From assembly GCA_964369475.1 (NCBI GenBank), contig CAYJFK010000081.1, forward strand, positions 1 to 8,663: a stretch of 8,663 nucleotides of DNA, in the 5' to 3' direction. Made by a program: the position numbers and the translations under genes. Shown piece by piece: positions 1-5,125 of the stretch; position 1 is the first letter of the stretch; each line of letters opens with the position of its first letter. Below the pieces are notes generated by a model. That model was not told the origin of the DNA. It saw nothing but the letters and a program-made list of their open reading frames with translations, and did no database searches. This DNA is from CAYJFK01 sp964369475 (GTDB taxonomy: Bacteria > Bacillota > Clostridia > Oscillospirales > Feifaniaceae).

Positions 1-21
1 CCCTCACTTTCTCCGCCTCAC

Positions 22-63
22 ACACAAGGGGCAGAGACGATGCGTCGTCTCTGCCCCTTGTGT
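22..63 (-). terminator. 19-bp perfect hairpin after the SPFH gene
   Basis: Arms at 22-40 and 45-63 are perfect reverse complements (core GGGGCAGAGACGA) around a 4-nt TGCG loop. The hairpin begins 13 nt past the stop of the SPFH gene, so it probably ends the NfeD-SPFH transcript. There is no clean U-tract on the minus-strand side (the RNA continues GUGAGGCGGAG), so it could instead be a 3' stabilising hairpin or one copy of a dispersed palindromic element. The flank at 11-22 recurs at 7315-7326, which favours a repeat family. Confidence 0.6.
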
Positions 64-76
64 AATATTTGTAAAT

Positions 77-994
77 TTAACTCTTTTGCTCTGCGCCTGC
101 CATTGTTTCTAAAACAGATGTAGCAAGACCTGCAATGCCCTGTATCTCGCTTGGGATAATAATCTTTGTTGCCTTGCCGTCTGCCGCCTTTTCAAATGCC
201 TCAAGAGCCTTGATCTTGATAACACCTTCGCCGGGGTTCGATTCGTTTAGCATCTTTATCGAGTCGGCAAGAGCCTTTTGAACTGTCAAAATAGCCTCGG
301 CCTCACCTTCGGCCTCGCGGATCTTTGTAATCTTGGTAGCGTCGGCACGGAGTATTGCAGATTCCTTTTCACCTTCGGCGACAAGAATTTGCGACTGCTT
401 TTCACCCTCTGCCTGCAAGATTGCCTGACGGCGCTCACGCTCTGCCTTCATCTGCTTCTCCATCGCATCTTGAATTTCACGAGGAGGTAGAATGTTCTTT
501 AGCTCGACACGGTTGACCTTAATGCCCCACGCATCTGTCGCTTCGTCGAGGATTAATCGCATTTTGCTGTTGATAAGGTCACGGCTTGTAAGTGTTTCGT
601 CAAGCTCTAAGTCACCTATGATGTTACGAAGTGTTGTTGCAGTTAGGTTCTCGATGGCAGCCATTGGCACTTCAACGCCGTATGTGTATAGCTTTGGATC
701 GGTTATTGCAAAGTAGACGACCGTGTCTATCTGCATTGTAACGTTGTCCTTTGTGATAACGGGCTGTGGGGGGAAGTCTACGACCTGCTCCTTAATAGAG
801 ACCTTTTTTGCAATTCTGTCGATAAAGGGGATCTTAAAGTGAAGACCGACCTCCCACGTCGCCTGATACGCACCAAGGCGCTCCAAAATGAATGCCTTTG
901 CCTGTGGCACGATCTTAATACAAGATGCGATAGTACCTATAATGAATATTGCAAATAATATCCATAAAAGTGATCCTAAAAATTGAAATGGCAT
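77..994 (-). CDS. SPFH/Band 7 (stomatin, QmcA-like) membrane protein
   Basis: This is a 305-residue member of the SPFH family (stomatin/paraslipin/QmcA type). Such proteins oligomerise into cage-like membrane scaffolds and influence membrane microdomains and proteolysis. Residues about 4-26 form one hydrophobic N-terminal anchor. A Band 7 domain follows (about 27-170), with typical stretches such as ERLGAY (38-43), the DNVTMQID strand (83-90) and TLRNIIGDLELDE (121-133). Residues about 172-235 are a charged helix rich in Ala, Glu and Lys with repeated AEGEK units (195-199, 206-210), as in the coiled-coil part of the family. The start is supported by AAGGAG 7 nt upstream of the ATG. The gene lies 50 bp after the NfeD-like gene on the same strand with no terminator between, the usual arrangement of this pair. 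Family assignment is secure; the cellular process served is not visible here. Confidence 0.93.
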   Translation of the reverse strand: MPFQFLGSLLWILFAIFIIGTIASCIKIVPQAKAFILERLGAYQATWEVGLHFKIPFIDRIAKKVSIKEQVVDFPPQPVITKDNVTMQIDTVVYFAITDPKLYTYGVEVPMAAIENLTATTLRNIIGDLELDETLTSRDLINSKMRLILDEATDAWGIKVNRVELKNILPPREIQDAMEKQMKAERERRQAILQAEGEKQSQILVAEGEKESAILRADATKITKIREAEGEAEAILTVQKALADSIKMLNESNPGEGVIKIKALEAFEKAADGKATKIIIPSEIQGIAGLATSVLETMAGAEQKS

Positions 995-1044
995 GATTAT
1001 TCTCCTTTTAACTAAATTTAACCCAATTTCTTACATTAACATAA

Positions 1045-1617
1045 CTACATTTCAACACCCTCTGCCCTGTCGCTCGCCACTTGCGTTTCCTGCGTATCTA
1101 AAGCGCTATCTTGATCTGCATCAGGCGCTGTGGGAGCGGTCGTAGATGTTGTGGGATTTTCCGTAGGGCTTGCTTGTGGGGCTCTTTTTACGAGCGGTTT
1201 AACCACGAGCTTAACGCCTGCAATTCTTAGGGCTACAACTTCGGTATCGACAGGGATGTCCTGATCGTTATCAGAACGTGCCGTCCAAACCTGCCCGTCG
1301 AGAATTACCTGACCTTCGCCCTTTTCGTTGCTGATACCCATTATAACCCTTGCGGTTTTGCCTATTACACGGTCTGCATTTGTGCGCTCTCTGCCTATCT
1401 TAAGCACCCCTGTTATAAAGGGGCGAAGCAGTACAAGCGTTCCTGCTGACACCAAGATAAATGCCGCTGCCTGCAACCAAAAAGGTGCATTTATATAGGC
1501 AAATGGCAGTGCTGCAAGTGCGCCTATCGCAAACCATATTGTGGCAAGCCCGAATGTTGCGATCTCCGCAATAAAAAAGCCTGCCGCAAGCAAAATCCAT
1601 ACTGTTGTCATTTGCAT
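1045..1617 (-). CDS. NfeD-like membrane protein with C-terminal OB fold
   Basis: This 190-residue protein is of the short NfeD type, partner of SPFH/stomatin proteins. Three hydrophobic segments (about 5-22, 25-41 and 47-67) are followed by an OB-fold-like domain (about 80-142, from IGKTARV through GQVILDGQVWTARS to VVALRIAGVKLVV). Unlike long NfeD proteins it has no ClpP-like serine protease domain. Residues 143-190 are an unusual tail: first Pro/Thr/Ser-rich, then acidic, probably disordered. The frame stays open to an ATG at 1659. I chose the ATG at 1617 because GGAAGGAG lies 9 nt before it, whereas the upstream ATG falls inside a hairpin and has no binding site. It is the first gene of a two-gene unit with the SPFH gene; in known systems the NfeD protein associates with the SPFH assembly in the membrane. 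Confidence 0.9.
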   Translation of the reverse strand: MQMTTVWILLAAGFFIAEIATFGLATIWFAIGALAALPFAYINAPFWLQAAAFILVSAGTLVLLRPFITGVLKIGRERTNADRVIGKTARVIMGISNEKGEGQVILDGQVWTARSDNDQDIPVDTEVVALRIAGVKLVVKPLVKRAPQASPTENPTTSTTAPTAPDADQDSALDTQETQVASDRAEGVEM

Positions 1618-1626
1618 ACAGTATAT

Positions 1627-1634
1627 CTCCTTCC
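1627..1634 (-). promoter_or_regulatory. Ribosome binding site fixing the NfeD start
   Basis: GGAAGGAG on the minus strand lies 9 nt before the ATG at 1617. It argues against the upstream in-frame ATG at 1659, which would add 14 residues and has no purine-rich site before it. Confidence 0.8.
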
Positions 1635-1672
1635 TTTGTGACGGTTGCCAAGGCAACATAACATGTCACAAA
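1635..1672 (-). promoter_or_regulatory. Two-tier inverted repeat in the NfeD leader
   Basis: Outer arms TTTGTGAC (1635-1642) and GTCACAAA (1665-1672) enclose an inner palindrome, GTTGCC (1644-1649) and GGCAAC (1652-1657). As RNA it would fold into a stem with a 1x7 internal loop directly upstream of the GGAAGGAG ribosome binding site. The predicted transcription start (about 1669) falls within the outer arm, so the full outer stem may not be transcribed. The outer repeat could then act as a DNA operator instead. Which of these it does cannot be told from sequence. Confidence 0.45.
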
Positions 1673-1675
1673 ACT

Positions 1676-1704
1676 ATTATACATCAAATGGGTGCGATAT
1701 ACAA
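1676..1704 (-). promoter_or_regulatory. Sigma-A-type promoter of the NfeD-SPFH unit
   Basis: On the minus strand TTGTAT (1699-1704) and TATAAT (1676-1681) are separated by exactly 17 nt. Predicted transcription starts near 1669, giving a leader of about 50 nt before the NfeD start codon at 1617. Confidence 0.7.
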
Positions 1705-1754
1705 TATCTTGTCTAATAATGTAATAATTATTTAACAATTTATACAACAAAAGT

Positions 1755-1779
1755 CCTTATTGCAATGGGACATTGAAGG
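1755..1779 (-). terminator. Possible weak terminator after fumC
   Basis: In the RNA of the minus strand, CCTT-CAATG, a 3-nt loop and CATTG, then a small bulge and AAGG, are followed by ACTTTTGTTG. The stem is short and the U-tract impure. It lies 37 nt past the fumC stop and is the best candidate in the 1736-1815 interval, but it is weak. Confidence 0.3.
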
Positions 1780-1815
1780 CCGTCGAGGGGCTGATAAACT
1801 TAGAATTCCCAAAAC

Positions 1816-3165
1816 TTAGATCATGCTTTCAGGTCGAACGAGCCTGTCGAAATCTTCGCCCGTCATAAATCCGAGAGAGGTTACAGCATCCTTTAGAAGT
1901 AGCCCTTCCTTGTGAGCGAGCTTTACAGCCTGTGCCGCCCTGTCGTAGCCGATGTGAGGGTTAAGGCATGTTACAAGCATGAGTGTTTTGTCGAGATAGC
2001 CCTTCATGGCCTCTTTGTTGACCTTAATGCCCGAGACGCAATTTTTGTCAAAGGAGATAATTACATCCTTCAAAAGCCTTGCCGATTGCAAGAAATTGTA
2101 TATAAGAACGGGCATAAATACATTGAGCTCGAAATTTCCTTGAGATGCGGCAATGCCTATTGCCGTATCGTTGCCCATGACCTGCACAGCCACCATCGTG
2201 ACGGCCTCGCACTGGGTCGGGTTTACTTTGCCCGGCATTATGGAGCTTCCCGGCTCATTTTCGGGGATAAATATCTCGCCAAAACCGCACCTTGGGCCCG
2301 AGGCCATCCAGCGGATGTCGTTTGCTATCTTCATAAGATTTGCGGCAAGACCCTTTATTGCGCCGTGGGCAAATACAAGTTCGTCCTTGGCTGTAAGTGA
2401 ATGGAACTTATTCTTACTGCTAACAAAGCCCTCGCCCGAGTACATGGCGGCAAGAGGGGCAAAGCCTTCGCCTGCATTTAGCCCTGTGCCAACGGCAGTG
2501 CCGCCAATGGCAAGTCGCATTAATGGAGACCTTGCAAGCACTATTTGCTCACGGCTACTCTCGAGCATACCACGCCAGCCCGAGACCTCTTGCGAAAAGG
2601 CTATCGGCACAGCGTCCATAAGGTGTGTGCGGCCGCTCTTTATAATTCCCTCGTTTTGTTCCTCGATAGAAAGAAGTGTGCCCCTTAGCATGTCGATTGC
2701 GGGGAGGAGATCATCTACCCCACGAATTGCCGCTATGTGCATGGCGGCCGGAAAGGTGTCGTTAGAGCTCTGCGACATATTTACATGGTCGTTTGGGTGA
2801 ATGAGTTTCTCGCCTGCCATTTCGTTTGCTCTGTTTGCGATTACCTCGTTTACATTCATGTTGCTCTGCGTGCCGCTACCTGTCTGCCACACGACAAGAG
2901 GGAAATTACCGTCGAGCTTGCCTTCTTCTATTTCGTCGCAGACAAGGGAGATAAGCCCATATCGCCGCTCGTCGAGTTTGCCGAGCTCGAAATTTGCCTT
3001 GGCACAGCCACGCTTTAAGGCGGCAAATGCACGGATTATCTCGGTTGGCATTTTCTCCTCGCCTATTTTAAAGTTCTCGATACTTCTTTGCGTTTGAGCG
3101 CCCCAATAGGCATCTTGCGGCACCTTTACCTCGCCCATCGTGTCCTTTTCTATTCTGTACTGCAT
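1816..3165 (-). CDS. fumC: Fumarate hydratase, class II
   Basis: This 449-residue cytosolic enzyme interconverts fumarate and L-malate; class II fumarases are iron-independent homotetramers. The N-terminus (RIEKDTMGEVKVP, then WGAQTQRS) is typical. The three active-site regions of the superfamily are intact: TGSGTQSNMN (95-104), SSNDTFP (133-139) with SGRTH containing the general-acid/base Thr-His pair (T180-H181), and the signature GSSIMPGKVNPTQCE (306-320) with catalytic Ser308, Lys313 and Asn315. The C-terminal end resembles known FumC proteins, and the length is near the usual 460. AGGAGG lies 5 nt before the ATG. Aspartase belongs to the same superfamily, but the VWQTGSGTQSNMNVNEVIANRA-type block points to fumarase. 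It follows the second VOC gene by 40 nt with no terminator, so it is probably the last gene of the operon starting at 4804. Confidence 0.96.
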   Translation of the reverse strand: MQYRIEKDTMGEVKVPQDAYWGAQTQRSIENFKIGEEKMPTEIIRAFAALKRGCAKANFELGKLDERRYGLISLVCDEIEEGKLDGNFPLVVWQTGSGTQSNMNVNEVIANRANEMAGEKLIHPNDHVNMSQSSNDTFPAAMHIAAIRGVDDLLPAIDMLRGTLLSIEEQNEGIIKSGRTHLMDAVPIAFSQEVSGWRGMLESSREQIVLARSPLMRLAIGGTAVGTGLNAGEGFAPLAAMYSGEGFVSSKNKFHSLTAKDELVFAHGAIKGLAANLMKIANDIRWMASGPRCGFGEIFIPENEPGSSIMPGKVNPTQCEAVTMVAVQVMGNDTAIGIAASQGNFELNVFMPVLIYNFLQSARLLKDVIISFDKNCVSGIKVNKEAMKGYLDKTLMLVTCLNPHIGYDRAAQAVKLAHKEGLLLKDAVTSLGFMTGEDFDRLVRPESMI

Positions 3166-3205
3166 AAAAGCCTCCTATATATTGTGCATAGCGGTTTTGG
3201 GGGTG

Positions 3206-3571
3206 CTATTTTTCGGCATCTATTAGCTCTATGCTGTTGCCGTCGGGGTCTTCTATAAAGTAAATTCTGCGCTCTAATACCTCTTTAGTTATAATGCCCA
3301 TTTCTTTGTGCTTGCTGTAAGCATCGTCGAAGCGGTAAACACGAAGTGCGACGTGGTTTTTGTTCTCGTCGAAAAGATAGGGGGCTGTGCGGTTGTGGAT
3401 ATAGCACAGCTCAAGCTGATGTGCCGTTACGCCGTCTGACAGAAAGCGAAGTGAGTATGTATCTCGCTCGAGCTCTCTGCAAACTTCAAGGCCAAGTGCT
3501 TCCTTGTAAAAGGCAAGGCTTTTTTCCATGTCGAGGACATGGATGCTGTTGTGCATGAATGTGAATTTCAT
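3206..3571 (-). CDS. VOC/glyoxalase-I-like metalloenzyme, paralogue 1
   Basis: This 121-residue single VOC module resembles bacterial glyoxalase I (lactoylglutathione lyase). The four metal ligands of GloA appear conserved: H7, E54 (in QLEL), H73 (in NHVAL) and E115 (in SIELI). Family motifs include MEKSLAFYKEALGLE (15-29) and YFIEDPDGNSIELI (104-117). The metal site suggests a catalytic enzyme, but the substrate cannot be read from sequence: glyoxalase, other isomerases, dioxygenases and thiol transferases share the fold. It aligns without gaps to the VOC gene at 4439-4804, about 48% identical by my hand count (58 of 121). AAGGAG precedes the ATG. It starts 16 nt after the zinc-ribbon gene and lies 40 nt before fumC, all on the same strand. 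Confidence 0.88.
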   Translation of the reverse strand: MKFTFMHNSIHVLDMEKSLAFYKEALGLEVCRELERDTYSLRFLSDGVTAHQLELCYIHNRTAPYLFDENKNHVALRVYRFDDAYSKHKEMGIITKEVLERRIYFIEDPDGNSIELIDAEK

Positions 3572-3587
3572 TATTACTCTCCTTAAA

Positions 3588-4001
3588 CTATATTTCTCTG
3601 CCGCATTTCGGGCAAAATGCTATGCCCTGCGGATGTTGCGACAGATCGTCGCCGCACCACATGCAGTAGCGGTCGCCACTATTGGGTCGCTCCTTGGGAG
3701 CTTCCCAAGGCTCGCCCCCCTTTACCCACCTTGTGGCAGGGTCGCCTTCCTCGCCTTGGCTTGTTATATCGAAGGTTGAAAAGCGATTTTTGCCCGTTGC
3801 GTTTTTATAGTGATATGCCGCCTGAATTATTCCCATTATGACAAAAATCACACCAAACAAGGGAAAGACAATGCCGAAAATGCCTGCCCCACTCGTCATA
3901 GATGCGGCAAGTATTGTCCAGAATATTCCGAATATTACAGAAAAGATAGAGCCTATAAAGCTCATTCCCGATGGGCCTCTGCCCGGTTTTATACTTTTCA
4001 A
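3588..4001 (-). CDS. Two-TM protein with C-terminal zinc ribbon, paralogue 1
   Basis: A 137-residue protein of unknown function. Residues about 13-34 and 40-62 are hydrophobic and probably form a transmembrane hairpin. A polar linker follows (65-110), and then a zinc ribbon with CMWC (113-116) and CPKC (130-133), presumably binding one structural zinc ion in the cytoplasm. The start codon is TTG at 4001, chosen because GGAGG lies 6 nt upstream; the next in-frame ATG (3965) has no good binding site and would remove 12 residues. It is homologous to the neighbouring gene at 4070-4426: both have 12 residues before a shared Met-Ser-Phe, the same hydrophobic pattern and the same ribbon. The linker is about 19 residues longer here. 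I do not recognise a named family. Confidence 0.8.
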   Translation of the reverse strand: MKSIKPGRGPSGMSFIGSIFSVIFGIFWTILAASMTSGAGIFGIVFPLFGVIFVIMGIIQAAYHYKNATGKNRFSTFDITSQGEEGDPATRWVKGGEPWEAPKERPNSGDRYCMWCGDDLSQHPQGIAFCPKCGREI

Positions 4002-4007
4002 AATTTG

Positions 4008-4012
4008 CCTCC
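4008..4012 (-). promoter_or_regulatory. Ribosome binding site for a TTG start
   Basis: GGAGG on the minus strand lies 6 nt before the TTG at 4001-3999. This is what fixes the non-ATG start of the first zinc-ribbon gene. Confidence 0.75.
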
Positions 4013-4069
4013 GATACTTGGATTAAATAGGGTGTTGATTAATTTGTATACTTCTTTGCATTATAAGAA

Positions 4070-4426
4070 TTAAATCGGTTCTATGTACTTGTCACACTCG
4101 GGGCAAAAGGAGGTCTTTGGCGGTATATCGTTTAGGTTAGTGCCGCACCACTCGCAAATCCGATCTTTTTTAGGCTCATTTGCCGCCCTCTCGGCTGCTT
4201 TTCTGGAGGCCTTCTCCTCCGATGCTACCTTTCCGTAGTAGAGCGTGTGCAGGGCACCTTGCACTGTAACGTATAGGCCGGCAAAGAGGAAAATAAGCCC
4301 GAATAAGCCAGCGTATATCGTGACAAATAGACCTGCTATTGTAAAAATTATTCCGTAGACAGTCATAAGTGCGGCGGCGCCAAAGCTCATTCTTGCTGTG
4401 ACTTCGCTGTGAGTCTTTTTTTTCAC
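4070..4426 (-). CDS. Two-TM protein with C-terminal zinc ribbon, paralogue 2
   Basis: 118 residues from a GTG start at 4426. There are two hydrophobic segments (about 14-36 and 38-62), then a charged Ala/Glu/Lys-rich linker (66-88), then a zinc ribbon with CEWC (91-94) and CPEC (108-111). An upstream GTG at 4435 is also in frame, but the AAGGGG site (4435-4440) overlaps it and lies 8 nt before the 4426 GTG. The 4426 start also gives the same 12-residue lead before Met-Ser-Phe as its paralogue at 3588-4001. The start lies 12 nt after the stop of the VOC gene, so translational coupling is likely. Function is unknown. A small membrane protein with a cytoplasmic ribbon could be an adaptor or sensor, but nothing in the sequence proves it. 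Confidence 0.78.
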   Translation of the reverse strand: MKKKTHSEVTARMSFGAAALMTVYGIIFTIAGLFVTIYAGLFGLIFLFAGLYVTVQGALHTLYYGKVASEEKASRKAAERAANEPKKDRICEWCGTNLNDIPPKTSFCPECDKYIEPI

Positions 4427-4438
4427 ATGTACCACCCC

Positions 4439-4804
4439 TTATCTGTTGGCAGGAATTACCTCCAACCAGTAGCCGTCGGGATCTTCTATAAAGTATATGC
4501 CCATGTCTTTGTTTTCAAAGCAAACGACACCCATTTCCTTGTGCTTTGCAAGTGCACCGTCGAAATCTTCTACGGTGAAGGCTATGTGATTCTCGTTTTC
4601 GCCAAGGTTGTATGGATGTGGGTGGTCGTATAGACATGTTAGCTCTACGCCATGCTCTGTTATGCCGTCTGTTAGAAAGACTATTTTAAAGTTTTCCTTC
4701 TCGACTACACGGGACGGCTCGAGGTCGAGTGCCTCTTTGTAAAAAGCTAAGCTCCTGTCGATGTCGGTAACATTGATGTTTGTGTGATAAAGTTTGAATT
4801 TCAT
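4439..4804 (-). CDS. VOC/glyoxalase-I-like metalloenzyme, paralogue 2
   Basis: 121 residues, one VOC module, same length as the VOC gene at 3206-3571 and gap-free in alignment with it. The glyoxalase-type metal ligands are present at H7, E54 (GVELT), H73 (NHIAF) and E115 (WLEVI), and the strongly conserved block IYFIEDPDG (103-111) is shared. Divergence lies mainly at residues 31-42, 56-63 and 94-102, regions that often shape the substrate pocket in this fold, so the two copies may act on different substrates. AAGGAG lies 9 nt before the ATG. This is the first gene of the probable five-gene operon, with a promoter about 30 nt upstream. A specific activity cannot be assigned. Confidence 0.88.
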   Translation of the reverse strand: MKFKLYHTNINVTDIDRSLAFYKEALDLEPSRVVEKENFKIVFLTDGITEHGVELTCLYDHPHPYNLGENENHIAFTVEDFDGALAKHKEMGVVCFENKDMGIYFIEDPDGYWLEVIPANR

Positions 4805-4836
4805 GTTAAATCGCTCCTTTTTAATATGTTGTCTCT

Positions 4837-4865
4837 ATTATACAATAATGGTGAGGCCTTTGCAA
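4837..4865 (-). promoter_or_regulatory. Sigma-A-type promoter of the VOC/zinc-ribbon/fumC operon
   Basis: On the minus strand TTGCAA (4860-4865) and a perfect TATAAT (4837-4842) are separated by 17 nt. Transcription is predicted to start near 4830, giving a short leader of about 26 nt. The operon therefore starts inside known sequence, and the gap upstream does not hide its first gene. Confidence 0.75.
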
Positions 4866-4884
4866 GTGAATGAAATTTAATGCG

Positions 4885-4984
4885 NNNNNNNNNNNNNNNN
4901 NNNNNNNNNNNNNNNNNNNNNNNNNNNNNNNNNNNNNNNNNNNNNNNNNNNNNNNNNNNNNNNNNNNNNNNNNNNNNNNNNNNN
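4885..4984. other. Assembly gap of 100 N
   Basis: Exactly 100 undetermined bases, the conventional filler for a scaffold gap of unknown length. The flanks (4866-4884 and 4985-5057) are AT-rich and hold no gene or RNA that I can see. The remaining gene-less sequence between 4805 and 5125 holds the operon promoter (4837-4865) and the terminator hairpin (5058-5090). Whether genes are missing here cannot be judged. Confidence 0.95.
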
Positions 4985-5057
4985 ATAAGTATTTAATGTA
5001 AATATCTCAATATATGCTAATATTTATAAATACATAGATCGTCAAACTAAGTACAAT

Positions 5058-5090
5058 AAAGCACGCCTGCTTTAAAAACAGGCGTGCTTT
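5058..5090 (-). terminator. Rho-independent terminator, possibly bidirectional
   Basis: Arms AAAGCACGCCTG (5058-5069) and CAGGCGTGCTTT (5079-5090) pair perfectly over 12 bp around a 9-nt loop. On the minus strand the stem ends in TTT followed by ATTGT. It lies 35 nt past the stop of the Tat lipoprotein gene. The A/T ends make it symmetrical, so it could also stop plus-strand transcripts coming from the gap. Confidence 0.8.
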
Positions 5091-5125
5091 ATAAGGAATA
5101 CACATAAAAGAGCGAATATTTTTAA

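Noticed and set aside
1618..1659. Longer NfeD start at 1659
   Set aside because: The extra 14 residues are encoded inside the leader hairpin, no ribosome binding site precedes that ATG, and a good site sits before 1617.
1635..1672. CRP/FNR-type operator (TGTGA...TCACA)
   Set aside because: The half sites resemble this class, but they are more than 20 nt apart, not 6, so the classic protein dimer would not fit.
1400..1750. Minus-strand open frame overlapping the NfeD start
   Set aside because: It runs through the promoter and leader and into NfeD in another frame, with no family resemblance.
2153..2800. Long open frame (215 codons) on the plus strand
   Set aside because: It lies wholly antisense to fumC, has no ribosome binding site or recognisable domain, and its composition reflects the codon structure of fumC.
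4060..4065. Internal promoter before the first zinc-ribbon gene
   Set aside because: A TATAAT hexamer is present on the minus strand at the end of the preceding gene, but there is no acceptable -35 at the right distance.
3206..4804. Naming either VOC gene gloA (lactoylglutathione lyase)
   Set aside because: The metal ligands agree, but the VOC fold covers many reactions, and no glutathione or methylglyoxal genes are nearby to support the specific name.
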